A stretch of 64,000 bases of DNA from GJ-E10 sp035625725 (GCA_035625725.1 DASPPB010000067.1:1-64000); one strand, 5' to 3'. Positions 9,102 to 18,401 are shown, numbered from the stretch's first letter. Made by a program: numbers and translations. The notes: generated by a model from the letters alone, not told the origin.

Positions 9102-12100
9102 CTAGCCGGCGACATCGAGCGTCGCGACCTGACCCTCGAGCCAGTCCTGGAGCGGCATCGGAGCAGCGTAGAGAAATCCCTGCAGGCCGTCGCACTCCGC
9201 GGAAGCGAGAAAGTTGGCTTGTGCCCGCGTTTCAACACCTTCGGCCACCACTCGCAGTCGGAAGTGCTTTGCGATGGCAATGATCGATCGCACGATGGCG
9301 GTGTCATTGGGGTCCGCGGGAGTGTCTTGCACAAAGCTCTTGTCGATCTTGATTTCGTGCAGGGGAAGCCGTTTCAGATAGGCCAGACTCGAGTAGCCCG
9401 TGCCAAAGTCGTCGATGGAGAAACGAATGCCCATCGCAGCGAGTGCGGTCATGCGCGACGCAACCACCTCCAGGTCGTCGATGAGCAGGTTTTCGGTGAC
9501 TTCGAAAATCAGGCGCGACGCCGGTGCACGCGCTTGCGCCATCATATCCCGGACCCGCTCGACGAAGTCTTCCTGGCGGAACTGCCGCGGGCTGATGTTC
9601 ACCGACAGCGAGTGCCCAGCGCCGCATGCCTGCATGCGTACTAGGGTTTCGGCCGCTTGCCGTATGACCAAATCGCCCAGGGCCAGGATGAGCCCCGATT
9701 GTTCGGCCACCGGAATGAATCGCGCTGGGGGCACATTGCCGCGCTGGGCGTGATTCCAGCGCAGGAGCAGTTCCCCGCCGATCAAGCCGCCGGTGATGTC
9801 GAACTGGGGCTGCACGTACACCGCGATCTGTCCGGCGTCGATTGCGCTTTTGAGGTCTTGCTCGAGCGCCAGGTGCTCCTGCACCTCCGTCTGCATGCTT
9901 GACTCGTAATACGAGATGCGGTTGCGGCCGAGTGCCTTCGCGCGGTACATGGCGGTGTCCGCCTCCCGCAGCAGGTCATCGACGTTTTCCCGGCCCTTGG
10001 GGAACATCGTTACCCCGATGCTGCCCGTGCCGTTATACGTGAAGTTGTCGATCACATAGGGGCTCTCCAGAACGTCGAGCGCGCGTTCGGCCACCAGCAT
10101 GGCCGATCGCGCGGCCGGTTCCATGTCTCGACCCAACTCGTTGATCAGAATCACGAATTCGTCCCCGCCCAGCCGGCCGACAAGATCCACAGCGCGCAGC
10201 AACCCGCCGAGGCGCAGGGCCACCTGGACCAGGAGTCGGTCGCCGACCGAATGTCCCCGTGCGTCGTTGATGCGTTTGAAGTCGTCCAGATCGAGAAAAA
10301 GCAAGGCGCCGATCTGTCCCGAACGCGCGGAACTCTCCAAGGAGAGTCGGATGCGGTCGAGCAGCATGCGGCGATTGGGCAGTCCCGTCAGTGGATCGAT
10401 GTAGGCCAGCCGAAAGGCCTCCGCTTCCGCGTTCTTGCGCTCTGTGATGTCGCGAAACATCGTGCTCGCCAGGGCCTGGCCGTCGCGATCGTGATAGATC
10501 GCCGACGAGATCTCCGCTTCAAAACCTTCCCCGTTGGACCGCACCATCCTCACTTCCCCGCGCGCACGCCCGTGACGCCGGCGTTGCTCGAGCAGCGGCG
10601 CGTAGCGTGGATCGCTCGTGTCAAGCAGGCCCGTACGCCCTCGTCGGCACACTTCCGCTTCGGACATGCCCAGCATCTCGCACGCCGCGGGATTGGCCGC
10701 GAGCACAGCGCCATCGGGCATCGTCCGCAGCACTCCCTCCATGCTATGGGTAAAGAGCATCTCGTAGGAGTTCTGAATCTCCTTTCGTTGCTGCTCGGCG
10801 AGCTTGAACTCGGTGAGGTCATCGGTCATCAAGAGCAGGCGGCCAGTGTTATCGTCGGGCAATAATCGGAAGTTCACGTACATCCAGATATTTTTACCGA
10901 ACGTTGTTTCGACAAAAATGATCTTCGAGGTCGGCTCGCCAGTGCGCAAAGTGCGAATGGCATGCTCGTAGAAGCCCGAGCGCCTCCAGGATTCGATGTG
11001 GTGAAAATTCTGGGCCCTGATCTGCTCGACGGTTGCCCCGATCTGCCTCGCGATGGCCTCGTTGGCGGCCAGGCACTGGCCGTCCTTGTCGAAGATGCAG
11101 ATGCCCATCGGCGAGTTGGCAAAGATCTGTTCGTTGAGCCTCTGTTCATTTCGCAGCGCAAGCATCGCCTGTTTGGTCTCGGTCAAATCCGTATCGGTGC
11201 CCGAGACGCGAATGGCGCGACCCTGCGGGTCGCGCAAAAGGTGTCCCCGGCTCAAAACAGGGATGGGATGACCGTCCTTGTGCCGCATGCGCAGCTCAAA
11301 ACGGTAGTTGTCACGCCCGCTGGCCAGGGCCTCAACGAACATCTGCCGGCTGTAGTTGCGGTCTTCCGGATAGACGAGTCGCTCCCAGAGCTTTTCGTCG
11401 TAGGGCAGTTCATCGGGGACATAACCGAGCCGCTCCCACCCACGCGGCGAGTAGTAGCGCTCGTCCGTCACGATGTTCCAGTCCCACCAAGCGTCGTTCG
11501 ACCCCTTGAGCACCAGGCGCAGTCGCATTTCACTGGCTTCGAGCTGACTCGTCACTCGCTGCAGGCGGTCGCGTTCCGACCCGAGCTCTTCGACCGCGCG
11601 CCCCTGCGCCTGGCCCAGATTCACGCTCATCAGTAGGACAAATCCGAGAAAGGCGAAACCCGCGAGATAGATGGATCGGATCACTCCCGAGTCGATCAAA
11701 ATCCCGGCGACTGCCGAGGCCGCCAGCATCGCGATGCAGGCCGCGAGCATGAGCGCTTTGGAACGATTGCCGCCGAAGTACTGCACTGCGGCCGTGCGCA
11801 GCATCCAGGCGATGAGCGTGAAGAAGGGAACAAACAGAACAATCGATCGACCCAACCCCGAGTGACCGGTAACTTGGCCCAAGGTTTCGCCCCACGGTAG
11901 CCGCATCGGCGACGCGAGCTCCATGCGCTCGAAGCGAACCCCCAAGGGAAGGAGTTGGTCGGCAAGAACCTGCGCAGCCGAGATGACGCCGACCACCCAG
12001 ATGCCGGGTCCCAAACGGGGCCGCCCGACATACAAGGAGACAAAGGCGTAAAGCCCAACGGCGCCGAGGGAGACGGACAGGATTTGCCAGTGCAGGGCGC

Positions 12101-12305
12101 GAACCGCCCGCGCCACGTCCTGCGCCATATAAAACGCCGCCGACGACAGCTGGTAGCCCGCCGCGCAAAAACACACGATCGCGAAGGCCAAATAGGCTGC
12201 GCCCTGGCGCCCGACGAATCGGGCCACGAGCGCGTGCATGCCGCTGCATAGCGAGATGCCGGCGGTGGCGAAGTAGGTAGCCAAAAGTACGGGAAAGCCG
12301 GTCAT
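9102..12305 (-). CDS. Membrane-bound PAS-GGDEF-EAL c-di-GMP signalling protein
   Basis: This 1067-residue protein combines about seven N-terminal membrane segments (about residues 4-230, an integral-membrane sensor of MASE/7TM type), a short coiled linker (235-260), three PAS-like domains (about 257-378, 385-503 and 510-624, the first and third followed by the usual DLTETK and DITERK connectors), a GGDEF domain (630-800) and an EAL domain (810-1060). The cyclase signature RLGGDEF is intact at 711-717. In the EAL domain the signature is ELL at 845-847 rather than EAL, which still keeps the catalytic glutamate, and DDFGTG is intact at 965-970. Both activities are thus plausible: making and breaking the second messenger c-di-GMP, which controls the switch between motility and sessile life. 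It is a single gene, and the signal sensed is unknown. Confidence 0.93.
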   Translation of the reverse strand: MTGFPVLLATYFATAGISLCSGMHALVARFVGRQGAAYLAFAIVCFCAAGYQLSSAAFYMAQDVARAVRALHWQILSVSLGAVGLYAFVSLYVGRPRLGPGIWVVGVISAAQVLADQLLPLGVRFERMELASPMRLPWGETLGQVTGHSGLGRSIVLFVPFFTLIAWMLRTAAVQYFGGNRSKALMLAACIAMLAASAVAGILIDSGVIRSIYLAGFAFLGFVLLMSVNLGQAQGRAVEELGSERDRLQRVTSQLEASEMRLRLVLKGSNDAWWDWNIVTDERYYSPRGWERLGYVPDELPYDEKLWERLVYPEDRNYSRQMFVEALASGRDNYRFELRMRHKDGHPIPVLSRGHLLRDPQGRAIRVSGTDTDLTETKQAMLALRNEQRLNEQIFANSPMGICIFDKDGQCLAANEAIARQIGATVEQIRAQNFHHIESWRRSGFYEHAIRTLRTGEPTSKIIFVETTFGKNIWMYVNFRLLPDDNTGRLLLMTDDLTEFKLAEQQRKEIQNSYEMLFTHSMEGVLRTMPDGAVLAANPAACEMLGMSEAEVCRRGRTGLLDTSDPRYAPLLEQRRRHGRARGEVRMVRSNGEGFEAEISSAIYHDRDGQALASTMFRDITERKNAEAEAFRLAYIDPLTGLPNRRMLLDRIRLSLESSARSGQIGALLFLDLDDFKRINDARGHSVGDRLLVQVALRLGGLLRAVDLVGRLGGDEFVILINELGRDMEPAARSAMLVAERALDVLESPYVIDNFTYNGTGSIGVTMFPKGRENVDDLLREADTAMYRAKALGRNRISYYESSMQTEVQEHLALEQDLKSAIDAGQIAVYVQPQFDITGGLIGGELLLRWNHAQRGNVPPARFIPVAEQSGLILALGDLVIRQAAETLVRMQACGAGHSLSVNISPRQFRQEDFVERVRDMMAQARAPASRLIFEVTENLLIDDLEVVASRMTALAAMGIRFSIDDFGTGYSSLAYLKRLPLHEIKIDKSFVQDTPADPNDTAIVRSIIAIAKHFRLRVVAEGVETRAQANFLASAECDGLQGFLYAAPMPLQDWLEGQVATLDVAG

Positions 12306-12458
12306 CGCATTTACGGTTCTTGGTATCGTGTGCTCAGCATCGATCGCCGGTCGTCAGATCGTAGCGGGCAGGACTCGGCGCGGTAATGCGGGAAGTGACT
12401 GGAATCCCGAGCACTTAGGCAAAATCACATCGGCTCCTCGCTGGCCGATGCACATCTG

Positions 12459-12507
12459 GGGTGCGAGCGCTTATCGCCTTGGGTGCGAGCGCTTATCGCC
12501 TTGGGTG
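12459..12507. repeat. 22-base tandem repeat, two copies plus a partial third
   Basis: Two identical 22-base units, GGGTGCGAGCGCTTATCGCC followed by TT, lie head to tail at 12459-12480 and 12481-12502, followed by the first bases of a third unit. They sit in the 240-base gap between the divergent-facing ends of the large GGDEF/EAL gene and the HAD gene. Each unit contains the inverted core GAGCGCTT/AGCGCT, so they could be a repeated protein-binding site, or simply slippage. Confidence 0.8.
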
Positions 12508-12547
12508 CGCGCCGCGGCCGACAGCCGCGCTGCACGGCAACCCTTAG

Positions 12548-13033
12548 TTAGGTCAGGATGAGATCCACGCCGCTGGCGATGCGTTTGCGCGCGAGCGTCA
12601 GCGTGCTCGTGAGATGAGCGCGGGCGCGTTCGTCAAAGCCCCGCTGGGCGTCGCATTGAATCAGATTCTCGCAATACGGAGCAAACCAATAGGCGCGGTC
12701 ATCGAGAGCCCACCAAGGGCTGTCAGCCATGTCATTGGAGATGAGCCATTGCTCGCATTCAGCGTGGCGCCGATAGGGAATCCGGGAAGCGGCCGCAGTG
12801 AACTCGCCAAAGCGGGGCGTAATGCCCAGCACGCGCACGCGCAGCGTTGCCGGCAGGGGTTCGAGCAGTTCGTTTTCGGGGCGCACGTTGCGCCACGATG
12901 TCGAAAGAACAATCGCCACTTCCGGGAATTGTGCCAGCGTATCGGCCAGGCGCTGTGCGTTCTCAAAAAGCCGGCCCTTGTCCGGACAGGGATCCGGGTG
13001 CAAAACCCCGTCAAAGTCGAGGAACAGGATCAC
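12548..13033 (-). CDS. HAD-like phosphatase domain protein
   Basis: From the GTG at 13033 this is a 161-residue protein opening with the HAD motif I signature LFLDFDGVLHP (residues 3-13), where the first Asp is the nucleophile and the second the general acid. STSWRN (about 43-48) fits HAD motif II. The later acidic motif falls near SPWWALDDRAYWF, whose DD pair would hold magnesium. This layout resembles the HAD domain found in Swiss-Army-Knife RNA repair proteins and similar stand-alone phage and bacterial proteins; the substrate is unknown. The GTG start is chosen because GGGAGA lies correctly upstream and the family begins right at the motif; the frame stays open 100 codons further upstream, but that stretch looks like a shadow of the divergent gene's leader. 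Confidence 0.7.
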   Translation of the reverse strand: MILFLDFDGVLHPDPCPDKGRLFENAQRLADTLAQFPEVAIVLSTSWRNVRPENELLEPLPATLRVRVLGITPRFGEFTAAASRIPYRRHAECEQWLISNDMADSPWWALDDRAYWFAPYCENLIQCDAQRGFDERARAHLTSTLTLARKRIASGVDLILT

Positions 13034-13317
13034 GCAGGGTCTCCCGCGAAAGTACAGGGCGGAATTCGGCCCATCCTCAGGGGTATCGGCAGGCAATCGC
13101 CGAATTTGAGACGCGGGAGCGGCAAAACCGGGAATTAAGCCCGACGGCTGCCGCAATTTCGGCGGTGGCATCCGGCGCACAGGGCGCACGCTTGGGTGCT
13201 GTCGTGGGCGGCACACACGTGCCCCGTGGATCGGTTCGCATGCCGCGCGCAGTGCCGGTCCGGGCCGGCTTGCGGCGAACAAGGAAACGAGCGCGCGATG
13301 CATGCAGGGAGCGCACC

Positions 13318-14838
13318 ATGGCTTCGCCCGCAATCACGAGCGACGAATTGCGTCAACTGCCGCCCGCTGAGCTCGAGCGGCGTCTGCGCGATCTTCACGA
13401 ACACAGCCGCGGACTCGAGCAGGAACTGGCGCAGCAGCGCTCGGAGCTAGCCTGGTCCAACGACCGTCTTGTCTCCGAGGTGTACCAGCGCCATGGGCTG
13501 GCACTGGACGCGGAGCGTGCACGTAACATCGATCCCGCGACGGGTTTGCCCAATCGCGAAGCGTTCGTGCGGCGCACGGCGCAGATCATCGGCGAGCGCA
13601 TCGAACGTGGCGAGCCGGTGGCGCTGATTGTCATCGGCATTGACCGCTTGTGCTCGGTGCGCGATTCGCTGGGCTTTGCGCTGGCCGATCAGGTCGCGCA
13701 GCGCATAGGCGAGCGCCTGACGCACGGGGCGCCCGGTGCGGTGCTTGTGGCTCGGATCGGCGATGACGAGTTTGCGCTGGTGCTTACGGCCTTGTCGGTC
13801 GCGAGCGACGTCGCAGCGCTGGCGCGACGGCTCATCGAGATCGTCGACGGACCCATGCGGATCGGGGAGATCGATCTGCGCATGATGGCGACGATCGGTC
13901 TGGCGCTCATCCCGCAAGACGGCACCCAACCCGACGCGCTGTTGGCCCGCGCGCAGGCGGCGATGCGCTTTGCTCGCGAAAACGGCACACGTCTGTACCA
14001 GTTCTACAGCGCGTCGATCGGGCACAACGCTTCGCGGCGACTGCGCCTGGAGTCGGAACTGCGTCGGGGCATCGATCGAGATGAGTTCACCGTCCACTAC
14101 CAGCCACGGTGCAAACTGCGTGGCGGCCGGCGCATCGTTGGCGTGGAGGCGCTTCTGCGCTGGCGGCATCCCGAACGCGGCATTGTTGCGGCCGGCGAAT
14201 TCATTGACGTCGCTGAGGAAACCGGGCTGCTCACATTGATCGGGGAAGCCGTGTTGCGCAAGGCCTGCGCGGATGCCGCGCGCTGGCCTCGCAACGTCGC
14301 CTTGTCGGTGAACCTGTCCACGCGGGAATTTCGCGGCACGCGGCTTGAGGGAATGGTCGATCGCGCCCTGGCCGATTCGGGCCTTGCGCCTGGCCGTCTG
14401 CTGGTGGAGTTGACGGAGGCCAGTTTGCAGCGCGGATCCGACCGCACTGACGTGGCCTTGACTCGACTTGCGGCCTTGCGTGAGCACGGCGTCGGGGTGA
14501 TTCTGGATAACTTTGGCGTCGACTCGTGCAATCTCGACTTGCTGCGTCGCTGCCGCGCGCAGTACATCAAGATTAGCGCTCAGTTCGTCCGTGTCCTGGG
14601 CGCGGAGGCGGACGTGTTTGTCATGGTGCGCGCCATTTCGGCGCTGGCGCACCATTTCGGCGCGGGGGTGATTGCCGAGGGAATCGAGGACGCAAGCCAG
14701 GTCAGCGCCGCGCTACGCGCGGGCTGCTCGGAGGGTCAGGGCTTTCATCTGGGGCGGCCCCTGACGACCGAGCAACTGAGCACGCTGTTTCGCGTGCGCC
14801 GGACGCGGCCCATGGCGCCCCGGGCAACCAATGCCTAA
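13318..14838 (+). CDS. GGDEF-EAL protein with degenerate cyclase and phosphodiesterase sites
   Basis: This 506-residue soluble protein has a coiled N-terminus (about 10-60), a GGDEF-like domain (70-230) and an EAL-like domain (240-495). The start is the ATG preceded by AGGGAG. The cyclase motif reads GDDEF at 148-152 instead of GGDEF. The EAL motif itself is present at 277-279, but the DDFGTG loop reads DNFGVD at 397-402, so the second metal-binding aspartate is asparagine. The protein may therefore bind c-di-GMP or act as a scaffold with little or no enzyme activity, as known for several degenerate tandem proteins; retained activity is not excluded. It is divergent from the HAD gene and converges on a small membrane peptide and a pilin-like gene. 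Confidence 0.9.
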   Translation: MASPAITSDELRQLPPAELERRLRDLHEHSRGLEQELAQQRSELAWSNDRLVSEVYQRHGLALDAERARNIDPATGLPNREAFVRRTAQIIGERIERGEPVALIVIGIDRLCSVRDSLGFALADQVAQRIGERLTHGAPGAVLVARIGDDEFALVLTALSVASDVAALARRLIEIVDGPMRIGEIDLRMMATIGLALIPQDGTQPDALLARAQAAMRFARENGTRLYQFYSASIGHNASRRLRLESELRRGIDRDEFTVHYQPRCKLRGGRRIVGVEALLRWRHPERGIVAAGEFIDVAEETGLLTLIGEAVLRKACADAARWPRNVALSVNLSTREFRGTRLEGMVDRALADSGLAPGRLLVELTEASLQRGSDRTDVALTRLAALREHGVGVILDNFGVDSCNLDLLRRCRAQYIKISAQFVRVLGAEADVFVMVRAISALAHHFGAGVIAEGIEDASQVSAALRAGCSEGQGFHLGRPLTTEQLSTLFRVRRTRPMAPRATNA

Positions 14839-14841
14839 CGC

Positions 14842-15003
14842 TCAATTTGTCAGCAACAGCGTGATGGCGATGGCCGCCAAAGCGAGCAGCCACGGGTAAA
14901 GCCAGTTCAGCGGCCGCTCGGGGTCGCGCGCGACTCGTTCCAGGGAATCCGTATTTGCGGACTTGCCGATGGCCGGCTCGATCAAGGAACGGCCATTGTC
15001 CAT
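14842..15003 (-). CDS. Small single-pass membrane peptide
   Basis: From the ATG at 15003 this frame encodes 53 residues: a charged N-terminal half (MDNGRSLIEPAIGKSANTDS) and a C-terminal membrane helix (about 33-52, WLYPWLLALAAIAITLLL) that ends almost at the stop codon. It begins 8 bases after the stop of the pilin-like gene, so the two are probably co-transcribed. The frame is also open upstream into that gene, but that part is a shadow. No family is recognised. Tail-anchored peptides of this type often modulate a membrane partner, here possibly the pilin-like protein; that is inference. Confidence 0.5.
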   Translation of the reverse strand: MDNGRSLIEPAIGKSANTDSLERVARDPERPLNWLYPWLLALAAIAITLLLTN

Positions 15004-15010
15004 GCGGGTA

Positions 15011-15532
15011 CTAGCAGCCGGGTCCGCCGCTGCCGTCCGAGTTGACGAAACTGACGCTGGGCTGCGCATCACCCGATGCCGGCGCCGCATATACGACGGA
15101 GCACGTCGACGGCGAGCCGTTCAAAGACACGGTGATAATGCCGCCGGGCGCGGTCCCGCCGCCGCTTACCGTGATCTGGTCTGCGGTCGGATCCAGACCG
15201 GTTGCGGCGATGATGCCCGCGGCGCTTGCCGTGGGGTATCCGTAAATGGTCGATATCTTGATCCCATCGACGATGACCGAGCCTGCGGCCGCCGTTTCTC
15301 CATGCACCTGCGCAGCCGCACGGGTAATCTGGGCGGCGGCGCGGATCGATCCAAAAATGGCCTGCTGCTTAGCGGTGCGTGCCTCCGAACCCATGTGCCA
15401 GAGCCGAGGGGCGGCCAACGCGACGACGGTGGCCACGAAAAGGATCGCGACCAGAAACTCGACCAAGGTAAATCCCCCAGACCGATGGAGGTGAACTTGG
15501 CGAAGCCGGTTTTGATGAGCAGAGGTGTCCAT
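15011..15532 (-). CDS. Type IV pilin-like protein
   Basis: The 173-residue product has a short positively charged leader ending in Gly-Gly, then FTLVEF with the conserved glutamate at +5 and a hydrophobic helix (about 20-44), which is the class III signal cut by prepilin peptidase PilD. The rest is Ala/Gly/Thr-rich, and two cysteines, C144 and the last residue C173, could close a disulfide-bound D-loop as in type IVa major pilins. Length and layout fit a pilin or minor pilin of the type IV pilus or type II secretion family. It stands apart from other pilin genes; pilT and pilU lie about 7 kb away. The following gene is a 53-residue membrane peptide. Confidence 0.82.
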   Translation of the reverse strand: MDTSAHQNRLRQVHLHRSGGFTLVEFLVAILFVATVVALAAPRLWHMGSEARTAKQQAIFGSIRAAAQITRAAAQVHGETAAAGSVIVDGIKISTIYGYPTASAAGIIAATGLDPTADQITVSGGGTAPGGIITVSLNGSPSTCSVVYAAPASGDAQPSVSFVNSDGSGGPGC

Positions 15533-15903
15533 GGGGTCGCAGCAAGCCTTCTTTGCATGTTGCAGTGCATCGCCAATGCCTGACCCGACGGGGAGACGGT
15601 TGGCTTCGAGTGGGCTTGTCCGACAGGCAAGGCGTTCGGTTAAGCCAGTTGCCAGGGATTTTCAGGCGCGTACGGGACACGGAGTAGCGTAAATACGGGG
15701 TTTTTTGGCGGTCATTTGCGACCGCTTCCAGGCCTCAACTTTTTCAATTTCGCCACGATCCGAGCGCGGTGCGGCGGCGTGCCGCGCACGGGCGCCGATA
15801 AAATCTCGCACCGATCGCTTTTGCGAGTACGGCGCCCGCAGGCTTCGGGCGCGACGCGCGCGCGGTGCGACGGATGTCACCTGAACCGGGATGAGCGGCG
15901 CAA

Positions 15904-16284
15904 ATGGACAAGCAAGTCATTTCAACTTCGGCCGCACCGGCGGCTATCGGGCCTTATTCGCAGGCGGTCAAGACGGGGTTGGTCGTTTTTCTGTCCGGAC
16001 AAATCGGACTCGACCCGACCACCAAGGATTTGGTCAGCGAAGATTTCGAGGCGCAGGTGCGTCAGGCCTTTGCGAATCTGGCCGCGGTGGCGCGCGCCGC
16101 TGGCGGTACGCTTGCCGACGCCGTCAAGTTCAGTCTGTTTCTGACCGACTTGGGACAGTTTGCCAAGGTCAACGAAATCATGGCCGAATTGCTTCCGACT
16201 CCCTACCCGGCGCGTTCGACAGTTGGTGTGGCGAGCCTGCCACGAGGCGCCAAATTTGAGGTTGACGCCATTTTGGTCCTGTAG
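15904..16284 (+). CDS. ridA: RidA-family reactive-imine deaminase
   Basis: This 126-residue protein matches the RidA/YjgF family in length and motifs: AAPAAIGPYSQAVKTG at the start, FLSGQIGLDP (about 29-38), and the C-terminal PARSTVGVASLPRGAKFEVDAI, which contains the conserved Arg that binds the substrate carboxylate. RidA forms trimers in the cytosol and hydrolyses 2-aminoacrylate and other reactive imines made by PLP enzymes, protecting enzymes such as branched-chain aminotransferase. Its TAG stop shares its last base with the GTG start of recG, so the two are translationally coupled. Confidence 0.95.
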   Translation: MDKQVISTSAAPAAIGPYSQAVKTGLVVFLSGQIGLDPTTKDLVSEDFEAQVRQAFANLAAVARAAGGTLADAVKFSLFLTDLGQFAKVNEIMAELLPTPYPARSTVGVASLPRGAKFEVDAILVL

Positions 16285-18401
16285 TGACCCGATCGTGGGT
16301 CTGCGAATCTGTGCGTGAGGCTCCAAGTGAGCGTACGGTGACGATCCAAGCCGTCGATACGCCGGCCAATGCATCGCGCCCTGCGCGCGCACCGGGTGCG
16401 ACACCTGCGCAGCGTCTGGCGCGCATCGGACTCGTGCGAGATTGGGATTTTCTTTTGCACCTGCCCATCCGCTACGTCGACGAGACGCAAGTCGTTGCGA
16501 TCGACTCGTTGCAGTCCGGCGTTCAGGGGCAAGTCGAAGGCGAAATCGTCCAAGTCGACGTACTTGCGCGCCGCCGTCGCCAGCTCGTCGTGCGTCTGCG
16601 CGATGCCAGCGGTGAGCTGCTGTTGCGCTGGGTGCACTTTTACGCCTCCCAGCAGACCCAGTTCTTCCCGGGCCGGCGCGTGCGGGCACTGGGAAAGGTG
16701 CGGCGCGGACTGGCAGACAAGGAAATGGTTCATCCGCAGGTGCGCTTCGTCGATACGCAAACGACGCTGCCCGAGCATCTCACGCCGGTCTATCCGACGG
16801 TCGAAGGTGTGCCCCAGTCTTGGTTGCGCCGGCGAATTGCCAAAGCGCTGGGACATGCCCCGGTCGAGGATCTGCTGCCGGCGCCACTGCGTCGATCGCT
16901 GCATCTGATGGAATTGGGTGCCGCCCTGGAGCTCTTACATCGCCCGCCCGCGCACTCCGATGCCCAAGCGCTGGAGCTGCGAGAGCATCCGGCCTGGCGG
17001 CGACTGCAGTTCGACGAATTGCTGGCGCAACAGCTCGCCTTGCGACAGGCAAGATTGCGGCGCGGTCGGCGCGGCGCTGTAGCGCTTCGCGGAGACGGCC
17101 GCTTGGCGCACGCTCTTCTCGGGGCGCTGCCCTTTGCACTGACCGCTGACCAGCTCAGAGTGTGGGAGGAGATTCAACGGGATCTTGCGCAGCCGATGCC
17201 CATGAATCGGTTGCTGCAAGGCGATGTCGGCAGCGGCAAAACGATCGTGGCCGCCCTCGCCGCCACCCGTGCCGTGGAATCGGGTTTTCAGGCTGCCTTG
17301 ATGGCGCCCACCGAGATTCTTGCCGATCAGCACTGGCAGCGCATGTCGAACCTGCTCGAGCCCCTTGGCGTGAAGGTTGCCTGGTTGGGCGGGCGCTCGC
17401 GCGAAGCGCCGCGTCGCGCAGCGCTCGCGGACATTGCCTCGGGTGCGGCGGGTTTGGCAATCGGAACCCATGCGCTGATTCAGGATCCAGTGCGTTTTGC
17501 GAACCTGGGACTGGCAATCGTCGACGAGCAGCACCGCTTCGGCGTCGAGCAGCGTTTGGCGCTGCGCCAAGGACAGTTCCTGCCGCACCTGCTTATGCTC
17601 AGCGCAACACCGATTCCCCGTTCGCTGGCGATGACCTATCTCAGTGACCTGGATGTTTCGGTGATCCGCACCATGCCGCCCGGGCGCCAGGCGGTTCGCA
17701 CCAAGCTCATCTCCGGGTCGCGCCGCGACGAAGTGTTGGCGCGGATCCGGGCCGAGGTGGCGGCCGGGCGTCAGGCATACTGGGTCTGTCCGCTGGTCGA
17801 GGACAACGAGGAGATCGAGGCCATGGCGGCCGTGCGCATGGCCGAGCAGACGCGTTGCCTGTTGCCCGAGTTGCGCATCGGCCTGCTCCACGGGCAGATG
17901 AGTGCGACGGAGAAAAAAGCGGCGATGGAGAGCTTTGCGCAAGGGCGAATCGACGTCCTGGTGGCAACCACCGTCATCGAGGTCGGAGTCGATGTTCCCA
18001 ACGCCAGTCTCATGGTGATCGAACACGCACAGCGTTTTGGCTTGGCCACGTTGCACCAGTTGCGCGGCCGTGTCGGCCGGGGCGCAGCGCGCAGCACCTG
18101 CGTACTGCTGTTTGATGAGCCCTTGTCCGAACTCGCGCGTGCTCGGCTCAAGGTGCTGTACGAGACGAATGACGGCTTCGAGATTGCGGCGCGCGATCTG
18201 CGCTTGCGGGGCCCCGGTGAGTTTCTCGGGGCGCGCCAGTGGGGGCTGCCGATGTTGCGCTTCGCGGATGTCGAGCGCGATGCCGCCTCACTGGACCTCG
18301 TTCGGCGCACAGCCGACGAGATGCTCGAGCACGATCCTCGGGGTGCGGCGGCGATTGTGGAGCGCTGGTATTCGGGTGCGGCGCAGTTTCTGGGAGCCTA
18401 A
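16284..18401 (+). CDS. recG: ATP-dependent DNA helicase RecG
   Basis: The 705-residue product has the RecG layout: a wedge (OB-like) domain with LLHLPIRYVDET (about 57-68) and a helicase core with Walker A GDVGSGKT (313-320), DEQH motif II (414-417) and the C-terminal GLATLHQLRGRVGRG motif VI region. RecG reverses stalled replication forks and branch-migrates Holliday junctions. The GTG start overlaps the ridA stop by one base; later GTG codons are possible because the first 40 residues are not conserved. oxyR follows after 141 bases. Confidence 0.96.
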   Translation: MTRSWVCESVREAPSERTVTIQAVDTPANASRPARAPGATPAQRLARIGLVRDWDFLLHLPIRYVDETQVVAIDSLQSGVQGQVEGEIVQVDVLARRRRQLVVRLRDASGELLLRWVHFYASQQTQFFPGRRVRALGKVRRGLADKEMVHPQVRFVDTQTTLPEHLTPVYPTVEGVPQSWLRRRIAKALGHAPVEDLLPAPLRRSLHLMELGAALELLHRPPAHSDAQALELREHPAWRRLQFDELLAQQLALRQARLRRGRRGAVALRGDGRLAHALLGALPFALTADQLRVWEEIQRDLAQPMPMNRLLQGDVGSGKTIVAALAATRAVESGFQAALMAPTEILADQHWQRMSNLLEPLGVKVAWLGGRSREAPRRAALADIASGAAGLAIGTHALIQDPVRFANLGLAIVDEQHRFGVEQRLALRQGQFLPHLLMLSATPIPRSLAMTYLSDLDVSVIRTMPPGRQAVRTKLISGSRRDEVLARIRAEVAAGRQAYWVCPLVEDNEEIEAMAAVRMAEQTRCLLPELRIGLLHGQMSATEKKAAMESFAQGRIDVLVATTVIEVGVDVPNASLMVIEHAQRFGLATLHQLRGRVGRGAARSTCVLLFDEPLSELARARLKVLYETNDGFEIAARDLRLRGPGEFLGARQWGLPMLRFADVERDAASLDLVRRTADEMLEHDPRGAAAIVERWYSGAAQFLGA

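Noticed and set aside
15680..15715. T-run (TTTTTT) after CGTAAATACGGGG as a terminator
   Set aside because: The stem is only four base pairs, too weak for a rho-independent terminator.
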